NCBI GenBank assembly: GCA_963822985.1
Contig: CAWGJU010000003.1
Coordinates: 496,001 to 560,000 of the forward strand
DNA from: Thermohalobaculum sp963822985
GTDB taxonomy: Bacteria; Pseudomonadota; Alphaproteobacteria; Rhodobacterales; Rhodobacteraceae
Direction: 5' to 3'
Length of the DNA stretch: 64,000 nt
Below, in pieces: positions 7,185 through 17,874 of this stretch. The translations under genes were made by a program, and so were the position numbers. The notes below the pieces were generated by a model. It did no database searches, was not told the DNA's origin, and saw only the letters and a list, made by a program, of their open reading frames with translations. The stretch's first letter is position 1. Each line of letters starts with the position of its first letter.

Positions 7185-9890
7185 TCAAGATGTCGGTCTC
7201 TCCGGCAGCCTCAGACCTCCGTGGTTTCTGGGCACCTTCGCATCAAGCATCGAATGCAATTCTCGGAAATCTCCGGCGGTCGGCATGGCGAAAAGACAAC
7301 GGCCCTCATCGCTCGCCTCTGCCCACAGCTCGCCGACCATCGCCTTCTCCTTGGCATCATTTGCCAAGTGGTGACCCTTGTATTCGACTACCAGGATGGT
7401 GCCGTCCGTCAGCATGGCCACGAAATCCGGGTAAAATCGCCCGCTCGACAGCTGGAGCCAGAATGCGTTGGGTTTGCGGTCGACATTGCGGACCCAGAAG
7501 CGCACGGCAGGGTGCTCGTCCAGGAACACCGCGCACTTGAATTCTTCGCCTTCCGCCTTCAGGTCGCCGATGATTGGGATGTAGTGCTTGTTGAATTTCC
7601 GGCTGCCCCGATATGGCTGATTATAGGCGTAGGTCTGCTCGTCGAAGAGAATAGCCAAGTCGGCACTCGTCTCGAATGCCTCGGCATCCGCGGCGAAGAG
7701 CGCGGTATACGCAGTCTCTTCGCGTTGGGTCCGCAGGGTCCGGATTTCCTCCGCCAGCTCGCGCCGCAGCTCGTATTTGTATCGGGCTAGCCGGTCCAGC
7801 GGGTAGCCTTTGCCGCTCATCACCGCCTCCAGTGCGCGCTGAATGAAAACCCGCGCGGCCGGCTTGGTCACGTCTGGATGCGGTATGCCCCGGTCGATCC
7901 AGTTCACGAGCCGGGGCAGGCTCCAGGCCGGCTCGTGGATCGCCATGGCCAATTGGTCGTGTAACTCGCCGACAAAAGCGATCTTCATCTTGCCCGTGTC
8001 GGATACGTCGATCTCGCCCGCCTTGGTGTCGCCATGGATGGAGAAGCGCTTGGCGAACGGCGCGGGATCGCACTCGGCCAAGTTCCATGGCAGGTCAAGG
8101 AAATGATCGGGGCCAAGCAGCTCCAACTTCCCCTGTCGCCGGATGCCGAGCCGGGGCACGATGAAGGGCGGCGCCTCACCCTCGGGCAGCTCGGTCGCCT
8201 GTATCCGGTTCGACCGCATGAACAGGCGGTCGATGATCCTATCTGCCCCGTTCACCCTGGCGAAGGCGAGCTGGATCGTGTTGCGGTCGTCCCGCGACAA
8301 CGCCCGGGTCACGCCGAGCTTGCGCGTGCCGGGATTGAAGGTAACTCGCGCTTTCAGCGCGGCCGGCAGCTTCTCGATCGCTGCGACAACGTCCTCCGCC
8401 GTCGCGCCTGGTTCATCCGGCAAGGGATCAGAGTTGTGGACGTAGTCGGCCCGATCCTCTGCGAAATTGAAATTGCCGTGGGCCTTGACCAGTTGCTCGG
8501 CTTCGAGTTTGTCGAACCCCGCACCTTCGACCAGCCCGTCCTTGAGGCGACTGGCGACTAGCTGGAAGTCGCCGGAGGCGACGTAGGCATAGGCGCGGTT
8601 CAGTAAATCGCGGGTCTTACGCCGCGCCTTCGGCATCCGCAGCACCCGGCCGAGGATCTGCTCGACCGCGGTGGGTGATGACAGCTCGGCCACGGAACAC
8701 AGGACATAGGCGAAGGGGCAATCCCAGCCCTCCCGCAGCTTCTGCACCGTGATAACATAGCGCACCGAGCATGAGGGGTCCGCGATGTCGTCTATGGCGT
8801 CCAGTTCAGCGTGGCCGGTCGCGTGGATCGCGATCTGGTCACGGGGAATGCGCTTATCGTCGGTGAGAAACTGGACCACGGCCTCGGGCGTGTGCCGGTG
8901 CGGATCGGCCTTGGACTTCGCCTGCGCCTGAAACAGCACGATAGGCCGTATGTATTCGCCCGTCTCGGCCCGCTCGGCTTCGGCCGCCGCCTCCAGCGCC
9001 ATCTGGCAATCGAGCGCCAGCCCGATCACTTTCTTCCAGTCCGTGTCCGTGTTGAGCCGGATCGGAAGCTTGATCATCTCCTCCGCCTTCAACTCAGCCG
9101 CCGAGACGTGGAACAGCACGTTGGAGGGGAAAAACTCGTTGGCCTCGTCCTCTGTCAGCTGCGGCGTCGCCGTCAGCTCGAGGATCAGCGCGGGGTCGAA
9201 CCGACGTAGGGTCTCGAAGGACAGTGGCGTTCGGGCATTGTGCGCCTCGTCGACGATGACCATGGGCCGGTGCAGCCGCAGCACGTTGGCCAGCGAGGCA
9301 ACCGGCCGGTCCGATCCTTCCACCTTCTCCAGCCGGGCCAGCTGCTCGGCGGCGAGACCGCTGAAATGATCCATCAGCGCGCCCGCGTCCTGATAGACTT
9401 TGAGGCCGCCGGTGTCGTCGCGCCGGAAGGCTTGCAGCGTGCCGACGATAATGCACGCGCCGCCGGTCGCGTCGGGGCGGGAAAGGCCAACGCCTCGGCC
9501 ACCGTTAAGACAGACAGGTTGCGCCCGAACTCGGCCGCCAGTGCGCCGCGGTAGGGATGGTTGAGGTTGCGGAGCGCGGCCAGTGTCTGGTCGAGGATCG
9601 CGGTCGACGGGACCAGCCACAGCACCATGGGGTTGGTGGTCTGGAGATATTCCTTGGCCGCCACGCCGACCGCGTGTGCCGCTACAATCGTCTTTCCGCC
9701 GCCGGTCGGGATGCGGATGCAGACATAGGGCGTCTGTGGGTCCACCTGGGGCGCCGGCGAGTAGGTAATTTTGGTCGCGTCGTAGAATGCGGTGCCGGCG
9801 CCCATCAAGGGCACCTTGCTGAGATATGCCCGAAGCGCCCGCAGCGCTTCGCGCTGATAAGCCACGCAGCTGAAAATTGACGGCCGCCAT
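7185..9890 (-). CDS. res: Type III restriction enzyme, helicase/nuclease subunit (one frameshift)
   Basis: About 900 residues over the span. The N-terminal helicase has IPTGGGKTIVAAH (motif I) and VDEAHNART (DEAH box), and motif VI QILGRVLRMP. Near the C-terminus PDFVAMLTDG followed by LVVEYKGHH fits a PD-(D/E)xK nuclease core. The frame is broken at about 9470, and again within the first ten codons if the ATG at 9890 is the start. That ATG lies 3 bases after the mod stop codon, so mod and res form an operon. Res needs Mod for target recognition and cuts after ATP-driven translocation or sliding. Confidence 0.85.
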   Translation of the reverse strand: MAAVNFQLRGLSARSAAGASGISQQGALDGRRHRILRRDQNYLLAGAPGGPTDALCLHPHPDRRRKDDCSGTRGRRGGQGISPDHQPHGAVAGPVDRDPRPDTGRAPQPQPSLPRRTGGRVRAQPVCLNGGRGVGLSRPDATGGACIIVGTLQAFRRDDTGGLKVYQDAGALMDHFSGLAAEQLARLEKVEGSDRPVASLANVLRLHRPMVIVDEAHNARTPLSFETLRRFDPALILELTATPQLTEDEANEFFPSNVLFHVSAAELKAEEMIKLPIRLNTDTDWKKVIGLALDCQMALEAAAEAERAETGEYIRPIVLFQAQAKSKADPHRHTPEAVVQFLTDDKRIPRDQIAIHATGHAELDAIDDIADPSCSVRYVITVQKLREGWDCPFAYVLCSVAELSSPTAVEQILGRVLRMPKARRKTRDLLNRAYAYVASGDFQLVASRLKDGLVEGAGFDKLEAEQLVKAHGNFNFAEDRADYVHNSDPLPDEPGATAEDVVAAIEKLPAALKARVTFNPGTRKLGVTRALSRDDRNTIQLAFARVNGADRIIDRLFMRSNRIQATELPEGEAPPFIVPRLGIRRQGKLELLGPDHFLDLPWNLAECDPAPFAKRFSIHGDTKAGEIDVSDTGKMKIAFVGELHDQLAMAIHEPAWSLPRLVNWIDRGIPHPDVTKPAARVFIQRALEAVMSGKGYPLDRLARYKYELRRELAEEIRTLRTQREETAYTALFAADAEAFETSADLAILFDEQTYAYNQPYRGSRKFNKHYIPIIGDLKAEGEEFKCAVFLDEHPAVRFWVRNVDRKPNAFWLQLSSGRFYPDFVAMLTDGTILVVEYKGHHLANDAKEKAMVGELWAEASDEGRCLFAMPTAGDFRELHSMLDAKVPRNHGGLRLPERPTS

Positions 9891-9893
9891 CAG

Positions 9894-11503
9894 TCAAGAC
9901 CCCTCGACCTGGTAGGGTATCTGTTTGAAGATCGCGCCGGCAGCTTTCAGCCGGTCGGCCGAAACTGTGCAGCCCTCGGCGTAGATAACGCGCGTCCCCT
10001 CGAACCCCCCGGCGGGGCAGGCAGGTCCACCAGCCGGTCGGGCGTCAGCACGTTGCCCGCCGCCTCCCGCGGGGTTTGCGGGTGGGCTTGATCGAACAGC
10101 AGGTAGATGGCGCGGCCATCGTGAACGCCGAGCAATTTTGATTGCGCCCGCCGCGGGATCGGCACGCCGGTTTCCGCGAAAAAGATGTGGGCCGCGAGGT
10201 CCGGATAGGTGATCTCTGCCCCACGTCGCCGAATTCGTCGAAGAGTGCGTTGCCGAGGCGGCAGAAGCGAAACCCACCACCTAGCGCGTCGACTTTTTTG
10301 GACAGGTCATCACGCTTATGATAGCCGGCGATGACGCGCTGCAGCCTCTCAGCTGTTATCTTGCGCGCAACCTCCTCTTCCGCTTCTACTAAAATAAATT
10401 GCCGCTTCCCACCGTCCTTTCGGTTTGCCTTTAGAACGGAGTGCCCGGTTGTTCCCGTTCCAGCAAAGCTATCTAATACAATCGAGTTCTTATCAGTCGC
10501 TATATGAACGACGTAGTCTATCAGATCACTTGGCTTCGGTGTCTCGAATATATCTTCATCACCTAAAATTTCTATTATTTCCTTCTTGGCTCTTTCATTG
10601 TCTCCAGCCTCAAGCAGCGAGCCAAAGTGTGTTCGGCGTTATTCCGGTTTTTTCCCATGGAAATACCTTAACCCTCGGGCGACCCCTACCCTCTCTTGGG
10701 AAATAGATTTTATTGTCTGCCTTCAGCTTTTCATATTCTGGCTCTGTGGCTCCCCAAGATCTTCCAGGCGGTGGAAGCAATGCTTCGCCATTTGGTGAAA
10801 TGATCTTATACCATTGGTTCTTTCTGAAGCCGGGCGCTTGAAAAGCAACTGACGACCACTCGCCCCGCGCGTCATTGTCCAGATTTGAAAACCCAGTCTC
10901 CCGATCGGGTAGCTTGTTGCGTGTAAGTTTCCAAAGGTCAACGCCGCGCTTTGCATACGCAACGATAAAGTCGTGATTGTACGCCTATGGCAGGTCGGCT
11001 GTCCCGCGATGTTTTCTTCTGCCATACAATTGTGCGATGAAGTTTTTCCATGGAAAACCTCATCCATCAAGAAGAGGAGATTTTTTATCTCATACATCGT
11101 CGATCGATAACGAAGATTGCTCCATCGTCCCGTAAGAAATTCTCGCAGCAATCGCAAGCGCGGATACATCATGCACAGCCATTTGTCGTGGCGGGACAGG
11201 TCTTCGGCCTCCTTGCCGACAACTGCCGAGCCACGTCCTGATTTCCGGGGAGTTGACGTTGTCGTTGTAGACCCAGCCCTCATTGCCGGTGTTGTAGGGC
11301 GGGTCGATGTAGATGCACTTCACCTTGCCGGCGTAGTAGGGCAGCAGCGCCTTCAGCGCCTCAAGGTTGTCGCCCTGCACCAGCAGGTTGCCCGCGTCCG
11401 GATCGCCGACGCGACAGTTCCCGTCGCAGTGGATCAGGCGGTACGGCACCTCGCGGTGATGGTTCACGACGGCCTTCTTGCCGATCCAGTCCAACGTCGG
11501 CAT
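9894..11503 (-). pseudogene. mod: Type III DNA methyltransferase, frame broken several times
   Basis: The N-terminus starts at ATG 11503 and carries the catalytic DPPY motif (IYIDPPYNTGNEGWVYNDN). The C-terminal half has the SAM-binding motif VLDSFAGTGTTGHSVLKANR, after LGDEDIFETPKPSDLI. This order (DPPY before FxGxG) and these sequences fit the beta-class Mod of type III systems. Frames switch near 11240, at several places between 10280 and 11100, and near 10030. The C-terminus is read in the frame ending at 9894. The central part (about 10370-11110), expected to hold the target-recognition region, is clearly richer in A and T than the rest. As written it cannot make a full protein. Confidence 0.85.
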
Positions 11504-11907
11504 CCACGCTCCACGTTTTTTTCAGCCTTGTCCGACGAAACGCCCGGCCGATCAACCTCTTGCGCGCGCCCGCCGCCAAGGATCACTGACAACACCTCGC
11601 TGCGCCTGGCGCCGGGGCCGAAATCGGCGAGACGTGCGGCGGCGGCCTGCGCGTCGAGGCTCGCCCGGCGAGATGCGCCAGGCGCCGGTCGTGCCGTCTG
11701 CGGCATGTTCGCATGCTCTTGGGCAGCTACAAGCCGGCCCCTGAGGTAGCCCCGCGAATGTTATCTTGGGGCCAGGCTGGCGTGCATCGGAAATCGCGCT
11801 TGCTGCCGGTCCGGCCTCGCGGCTGCGGCGATACAAGCCGGCATAAGATGGTTGCGCGTGCGCGCCGAACGGACGCTTGGCGACGATCCCGTCGAGGGCA
11901 AATGAAC
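11504..11907. other. No confident gene
   Basis: This stretch lies upstream of mod. Short minus-strand ORFs cover it (for example 11464-11706, containing LADFGPGARRSEVLSVILGG), but none has a good ribosome site or a recognisable domain. It may hold the mod promoter or a frame-broken gene. Confidence 0.4.
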
Positions 11908-12170
11908 CTATCGTCGCGCCCGTTGTGGAACCGACCCGACAGCCTCACCGCTGTCCTCTCTTTGCGGTGGCCTCCTCCCCGGGGAAATCCAATACGTCGA
12001 CGCTATGATCGCTGCCCCTACCGATGCTCGCTTCGCATCGACACGCCGGATGCCCCCGCCGGCGCGGAAATCGAAGCTGTCCACCAGTTCGGAAAGGCCC
12101 GCGCCAACAACGATCAACGTTCCGGCGACGCGCGCCCAAAAAGAGCCAAGGCCCAGGTTGGTTTTGGCAT
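11908..12170 (-). CDS. Small membrane protein, probable one-base frame break
   Basis: The ATG at 12170 (MPKPTWALALF) has a strong GGAGGAG site just upstream. That frame stops after 18 residues, but a one-base shift at the T5-G3 run continues as WARVAGTLIVVGAGLSELV and then IRRVDAKRASVGAAIIAS, giving about 87 residues with one or two hydrophobic segments. Family unknown. The reading depends on the shift being a sequence error. Confidence 0.35.
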
Positions 12171-12713
12171 CTCTCCTCCGATGTATCGGACCACAGCGGC
12201 GCGCGCCTGACATCGTTGCGCCTTAACGCCGATCACATGAAGAAATGATGCACCCCAGGTGGCGGATGGCCCGAGCCCGGCATTACGCCGCCCGCGGGAT
12301 TGGAACGTCGCCGATTGGAGCAACCGAAGATCGCGCATTTCCTGGCTTAAGCCGGGGGCGGCGCTGCGCGTGGGGCCGCCCACGGCCTTTCGCCTATAGG
12401 CGCAGCCATCGTCCCGCGGCCCCAGGCTTCGGCCCGGGCGCAGGATCTGCCCGTCCGCTTTCGAGGATGTCCGGGGCGTCTGTCGGACGTCGTCCTCGGC
12501 TATGGCATCCAGCACCCGCAGCAGGTTCCGCTGCCGCTGCCGCTGGCTCGGTGCCGCAGGCTTCGTCAGGGCCGTTTGCAAGGTCTTCCTCGCCCGGGAG
12601 AGGCGCTGCGAGGTCTCGTCAGTCGACTTCGGTGAGCCGGTCTCCGGCCGCTTCATCGGCTGCTCCATCCAACACTTCGACGGCCGCGGGCGATTATCTC
12701 CGAGGATACTCAT
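12114..12713 (-). CDS. Hypothetical protein
   Basis: About 199 residues from ATG 12713 (MSILGDNRPRP). The first half is polar with a possible helix (RLSRARKTLQTALTKPA, then LLRVLDAIAEDDV). The second half is Gly/Arg-rich and less protein-like, so the true end may lie in another frame. It overlaps the start of the next small gene downstream. No family recognised. Confidence 0.3.
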   Translation of the reverse strand: MSILGDNRPRPSKCWMEQPMKRPETGSPKSTDETSQRLSRARKTLQTALTKPAAPSQRQRQRNLLRVLDAIAEDDVRQTPRTSSKADGQILRPGRSLGPRDDGCAYRRKAVGGPTRSAAPGLSQEMRDLRLLQSATFQSRGRRNAGLGPSATWGASFLHVIGVKAQRCQARAAVVRYIGGEMPKPTWALALFGRASPER

Positions 12714-12828
12714 GACGCATGACGCTCCATGACGGACGTTCGCATTGCTGCCAACGCTCAAACTGAACCAACAAGGCCGCCAATCGCAATGTCTGGCCGA
12801 AATGAAACAGGCGTCATGGAGCGACATG

Positions 12829-12953
12829 CGTCATGGTCGGCGATGCCGGAGCGAGGGGGGTCGGCGGCGGGTGCCCCCCCCCGCGCCCGCGATCATAAAA
12901 GCGGCGCGGCGGGATTGGCCTGCCACCGCCCCCCCCCCCCCGGAGGCCCAACG
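12829..12953. other. Low-complexity spacer with C9 and C13 runs
   Basis: This spacer lies between the hypothetical gene and the primase stop. It contains a C9 run (12874-12882) and a C13 run (12929-12941), the longest homopolymers in the window. No coding sequence or terminator was seen. Confidence 0.6.
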
Positions 12954-15536
12954 CTATTGCAGGATCGGCGCCTTTACGAACTGTCGTGCGTCATCCGACC
13001 CGCAGTCCGTATGGTCGGCAGTCTCAGCCGGCCCGTGCTCCCGCAGCTGGATGCCGGACCAGCCCCGGCCCTGGTTTTTCCGGGTGTTCTCGAACCCGCG
13101 CTTTTTCAAGCTGTCCGTAAAATCCCTCTGGGTTCCGGGGATCTCTCCCGCGGCGCGCGCATAATCGCTGAATTTCGAGTAGAGGCCGGCGGTTGGACAC
13201 CACAGGCCGTCGTTGCCGGGTGCGGTGTCGCACTCGTCCCCCAGGAAGCGCCCCAGCAGGTCGCCTGCGCCGAAAACGTCGTCGGTTGCACGGTTGGCGG
13301 CGGCCGGGGGCGTCAGCCCGATCCGCTGCCACAAAAGCGCCCCGTCGATCATCCAGCGGAGGATACCCGGCCACTCCAGTTTCAGCTTCTCACGCAGGCC
13401 GTGGTCGGCCTGCCTGGGCTTCTGCGTGAAGGGAACGACAATCAGGCGCCGGCGCAACGCGTCGTCGGTGGCGTCGACCAGCGGCGCATGATTACCCGTG
13501 ACCGTCAGCTTGAACTCCGGCGTGAAGGTGAAAAAGTCCTGCCGCATGAACCGTGCGGGGATCGGGTCGCCGCCGGTGAGCCGCTTGATGCGGGCCTCGT
13601 TCCAGCGCCGACCCCTCTCGGTCTCGGCGGCCGTGACCATCCGCGCGCCCAGGAGCCCTGCCAAGTCGGTCGGGTGGCGCTGGCCGCTGGAGGCGAGCAA
13701 GGCGTCCATCTCGACCACCTCCGCATAGCCGCCCATCAGGTGGTAAACCGTGTCGACGGCCGTGCCCTTGCCGTCCCGCCGGGGCCATGCGCCATAACGA
13801 ACTTCTGCTCCTTCGTGTCGCCCGTCAGGTCGTAGCCGAAGCCAACACTGCAGGAACCGGATCATGTCCTGGTCCCCGCCGGTTGCCTCGGCAAGGAACG
13901 CCAGCCAGTTGGGGCACTGGGCGGTCTCGGCGGGCGCGATCACGGTCTGCCGGCTGATGCGGATCTGCCGGGTCGGGCGCCCGCGCCTGTCCCGTCCGCA
14001 GGTCAATGGTGGCGCCTGGCACGCCCAACAGATAGGGGTCGCGGTCGAAGTGGTCTTTGGTTGCCGCCAGCTTCGGGTCGTTGGCCGCGAGGGCGAGCGC
14101 GCCCTTGATCCGGCTGTGGCTGATGGCGGGCGGCCGCTTGCCGGCGGCCCGCGCCAGCTCCTCGGCCAGCCGGCGGCACGCTTCGATGTGCAGGCCCTTC
14201 TCGTCCTCCGCCCAGCGGTCCCCGGTCCACGCAAGCCACCGGCCGCGGCTGTGGTCGTAGAGAAAATGCCCGTCGTGCCGGGCGGCAAACTCGCGGGCCA
14301 ACGTGTTTCGTCCATGGCCGCTGCCGACCGGAGGCGGGCGACGCTGCTCCGGTTCCGGCGCGTCACCCACGCCCGGGCAACTGCCCGCGCCGTCATGCGG
14401 TCGTCGGGCTGCCTGTCCAGGTGGCCGCGCGAGAGGTCGCAGGCGAACGCCAGCTCGGCGAACACCTCCATGCTGCCCTCCTTCGCCTTGACCGCGCCGG
14501 CGAGCGACTGGAGAACCGCCGAGCCCGAGCCGTCCGGGAGGCCGCTGGTGTCGCCCCTGAGCCGGCGCAGGACCGTCCGGGAGCCAAGCATCATATCGCT
14601 GGCCTGGGGCGACAAGGTCGTCCGGTCCTTGCCGCGGAGTTCGCCGAGCATCGGCAGCAGCGCCTTGATGCCAGCTTCGATCCGCTCGCCCTCAATGCCG
14701 GCGCCCTGCGCGCCCGCGCCATCCTCTGTCATGGGGCCTGGCTTCTCGACCCCGGCCTGCGGGGCGGCCGGCGGATCAGCCCGGGTCTGCTTCTCGGTCG
14801 CGGCAGGTGCGGGCCAGCCCGGCAGCTCCAGCAGGGCATCGCGGATGCGTGGAAAGTCCTCGGGGCCATAGGTCCGGCTCGGGTCCGCGTCGATCAACGT
14901 GGCGCAGCCGTCCGGGCGGCCCGACTTAATGTTCGGACCTGGCAGGCGCGCCAGACGATCCCGGTTCTGCGTCTTGTCGGCGCCGAGGGGCCGCAGCACC
15001 TGATCCCGCCACCGCATCTCCATGGCGTCCGCCGCTGCGGTGGCGGCGGCGTCAAGCGGCTGGGCGAGCTTGTAGTGGAGTTGCAGGCCATTGCCCGAAA
15101 AGACTGTTGCGGTGGGCCGCACCTCGGGCGGCAGACCGGCCACAAGCTGCCCGAGCGCCAGCATCTGGGCGCGTGCGGCCGCCCAGCCCTTCGCATCTCC
15201 CTCGGCTGGGCGGGAAGCCTTCGGCGGGTCTAAGTCAACCATAACTGCCGCGATGCTGGTGATCTCGGACTTGTTCGGCTTGGTCTTAATGCAGCCCTCT
15301 AGAACCGGGTTTGGCGTAAAATAGGCGTTGGCCTTGCCGGCGGTCGCCCAGGCCGCGCGGACATGCTTGGCAATGCCGGTTACATCATTGGCCGCGACAA
15401 CGCGCGGCGCATAGGGTCCGCCAGTGGCACCCATCAGCGCCATGTGACGAGAGACGGTGCCCAGCTCGGCCTCCGGGGTGATGGCTGCCACCAAGCGCGC
15501 GGCATCCTCGCAGCTCTCTTTCACCTCGGGCGACAT
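12954..15536 (-). pseudogene. P4/D5-type primase-helicase, frame broken
   Basis: The N-terminal half looks like an archaeo-eukaryotic-type prim-pol domain: AVMVDLDPPK (metal-binding DxD), FSGNGLQLHYKL, and NRDRLARLPGPN. The C-terminal half is an SF3 helicase: AHGPGGTGKGTAV (Walker A, crossing a missing base near 13790), VEMDALLA, FKLTVTGNHAPLVDATDDALRRRLIVVPF, and a D5-like tail. Frames change near 14350, 13990, 13850 and 13790. The ATG at 15536 is a possible start; the frame is open further upstream, so fusion to the preceding zinc-ribbon ORF cannot be excluded. Such proteins start replication of satellite elements. Confidence 0.75.
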
Positions 15537-15630
15537 CAACGCGACCTCGCAAATTTTGCTGTCTAGAGTCGCCCAGCGCTCCTGCCATTGGATTATGCGC
15601 TGGTCGAAATAGAGCGCCGTCACCTTCGTC

Positions 15631-16215
15631 TCACTGCTCGCCGGCGGCAGCTGGACCAGACACGCGATCCCGGGGCCGAACACTTCTTCGACAAACCAGC
15701 GGGCGATCCGACCTCCGGAGAAGGCGAAGCGCTCGGCCATGCACTCGACACACAGCGTGGCCGTGGCGCCCCATTGGGCCGGGGTGGGACGGTGGGCGGC
15801 AAGAAGAATAGCGGTATTGGGCTCTGCCGGGGTCCCCGGGCACGAAGATGCCGTCGCAGCAGGCGCACCTGTCGGCATCGAGGCCGGCGCCGGCGCGGCC
15901 GATAGTTACCTTGATATCCTCGAAACCGACCCGGTCCTGCGCCTGAAAGCCATTGCTGGCGAGGGGCACCGGCAAGACGCCGATCGCAACGGCCTCGCGG
16001 GCGATCCGCTCCGGGGAAGCGGCGACCTCCTTCCGGATGTTATCGACGCAGGTGGCGAGACGCCTCTTGTCTCCCGATTTGAACGGAAGCCGAATGCGCC
16101 TGCCGGACAACAACGCCTTTACGGCGTCACCGCGATCAGAAATTTTCATTTGTCCCTCGATCAATTTCGTCAAATGCGAGGCCGTAAGGCTTGCTGTTTG
16201 TCGCGGTCGTGCCAT
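15631..16215 (-). CDS. Hypothetical protein with likely zinc ribbon split by a frameshift
   Basis: ATG 16215 (MARPRQTASLTASHL). After about 130 residues the frame gives CACCDGIFVPGDPG. The matching second Cys pair (LCVECMAERF) is in the neighbouring frame that runs on from 15878, so a single-base shift near 15860 splits a CxxC...CxxC ribbon. The true end is unclear because the second frame is open into the primase. It sits directly upstream of the primase, as small regulators or primase partners often do in satellites. Confidence 0.5.
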   Translation of the reverse strand: MARPRQTASLTASHLTKLIEGQMKISDRGDAVKALLSGRRIRLPFKSGDKRRLATCVDNIRKEVAASPERIAREAVAIGVLPVPLASNGFQAQDRVGFEDIKVTIGRAGAGLDADRCACCDGIFVPGDPGRAQYRYSSCRPPSHPGPMGRHGHAVCRVHGRALRLLRRSDRPLVCRRSVRPRDRVSGPAAAGEQ

Positions 16216-16275
16216 CCAAGGTGCGGGTAAAGTCCTTGGCCATGGCGGTAGCGTCGCGGCGACGTCCTTTTCGGC

Positions 16276-16494
16276 TTAGTTCTCGGTCCGGGCTTCCACC
16301 CAGCGCCGGACCCCATCGACGGGATAGCCGACGCGATTGGCGCTGATCCGCACGAAGGGTGGACCGGCGCCCTCCGTCCGCCGCCAGCGCGTCAAGGTGC
16401 TGACCGCCACGCCCAGCAGCTCGGCCGCCCGGTCGGGCGTCAGCAGGGCATAGCTAGGGAGAGGGAGCATCTGCGCGCTGTCTTCGTGCCTCAT
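16276..16494 (-). CDS. AlpA/MerR-like HTH protein, probable excisionase or regulator
   Basis: 72 residues. ALLTPDRAAELLGVAVSTLTRWR is a classic HTH_17/AlpA helix-turn-helix, followed by FVRISANRVGYPVDGVRRWV, the wing typical of the family. In P4-like elements AlpA proteins control int expression or act as recombination directionality factor. Here the gene lies between the primase and the integrase side, which fits. The frame is intact. Confidence 0.8.
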   Translation of the reverse strand: MRHEDSAQMLPLPSYALLTPDRAAELLGVAVSTLTRWRRTEGAGPPFVRISANRVGYPVDGVRRWVEARTEN

Positions 16495-16506
16495 GCCGGC
16501 GCCTGC

Positions 16507-16963
16507 TCATGGGCGCTGGGGTGCAGCGCCGCGCGCCGCCGCGCTGTCCGGCCCGATAGGACGGAGGGCTGACGGCCGAGCTGCCAAAGCCGCAGCTGGC
16601 GAGGGAAACACCAGCTCGCCCAGAACGGCCACGACGTGCGGCAGCTCGTCCTCCAGGGCGAGCCGCAGCAGTCCCTCGGCGCCGATCCGATACCGGCGGC
16701 AGAACTCGTCCACGCTGAGGTGATCGGAGGCGTCAGCGCCGGTGCCAGCCACCGTCCTGATGCCGAGGTCGCGGTAGATTGACGCCCCGGGTTCTGCCGG
16801 GTCGAAGATGACGAGGCCGGCGCCGTTGTCGATGATCTCCCGGCAGCAGGGGCGGGTGGTCGTGCGCCAGCACCAGCAGGCCGTGCAAGGTCATCCCCTG
16901 TCGCTCCTGGAATTGCCCGACAGACATCGGTCCGTGGTCGAACGGGTTGAGGGGTCCCGCCAT
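16507..16963 (-). CDS. Hypothetical protein with two similar halves, one frame break
   Basis: The ATG at 16963 (MAGPLNPFDHG) has GGAGG 4 bases upstream. The first half contains MSVGQFQERQGMTLHGLLVL; after a shift near 16840 the frame continues DNGAGLVIFDPAEPGASIYRD and then LSVDEFCRRYRIGAEGLLRL. Both halves share the pattern SVxxFxxRxxxxxxGLLxLA. The product would be about 150 residues. No family recognised. It is next to the AlpA-like gene and on the same strand. Confidence 0.45.
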
Positions 16964-17074
16964 CGCGGCCTCCATTCGGATCAAACGCTGGTTCCAACTT
17001 GCCTGATTTGCGGCCGGCGCGGGACGGTCGGGAGAAGGGTGTTCTCCCGACCGGATGGCCCGAAGTTGACCCGA

Positions 17075-17874
17075 TCAGTCCAGCGGGGCCCCAGCGGCAA
17101 GCCTGCCAAGGCGTCTCAGCGTCTCGGGGTCGTCCAGCCGGTCCTGGAATGCCCTCGCGCGCCGTGCGTCCTTCGCCGACAGGGCAATCCCATTTCGCAC
17201 CGCCCGACCGAGCCGCCTGCAATCCTCGCGCTCGGCGCGGTCCACGCGCCGCTGCCGCTTCTCGAACCGATCAAGGTCGACGCCCGCCGGGATCTGGTCC
17301 TTGAGCGTGTTCGTAGGTGTCGATCACCGGGCGGCCGTCCAATCCCGCCTTGAAATGGGTGAGCCGCACGATCTCCGGCCATGCGGCGCGCTCGGCTTCG
17401 AGGGAGGGCGGACGCCTCCCCGACCCCGAGGGCAACGGGTCCAGGATGTCCGTCATCTGCCTGCCATGGGCTAGCCCCACCAGTCCGGCGACGACCGCGT
17501 TGAGTGCATTGGTGATCGGCCCGTCCAGCGCGCCGGCCAGCCAGTGGAGAGAATGGGCCGCCAACGTCTGAGCGCGCTGGTTCTTCGCGATCCGCTCCCG
17601 ATCCGCGGCTGGCAGCCTGGGGTCGCGGCGCGCCCTCGCCGCCTCCGCCTTGACGCGCGCCGCCTCCGCCGCCTGGTCCGGCTGCCCAGCGCGGCCGAGA
17701 AGCGCACCAGAGACTACCCCGCCGCCGTCGAGTTCCCGGATCAGATCGCCAAGGAGCCGCAGTATCGCGATCGCCGCGGCCCGTGTCGTGCTCGGCAGGC
17801 TCAAGTTCGTCCAGCAGCCGGTCCAGGCCCGCACGGGCCCGCTGGCGCCGCTTGTCGTCAGTTCCGTCCGTCAA
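17075..17874 (-). CDS. Hypothetical protein downstream of the integrase, frame broken
   Basis: It starts at TTG 17874 (TDGTDDKRRQRARAGLDRLLDEL), overlapping the integrase stop by 17 bases, which points to translational coupling. A shift near 17790 leads to AAIAILRLLGDLIRELDGG and an Ala-rich body. Another shift near 17300 leads to DQIPAGVDLDRFEKRQRRVDRAER and a stop at 17075. Length would be about 265 residues. No family recognised. Mostly alpha-helical and charged. Confidence 0.45.
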
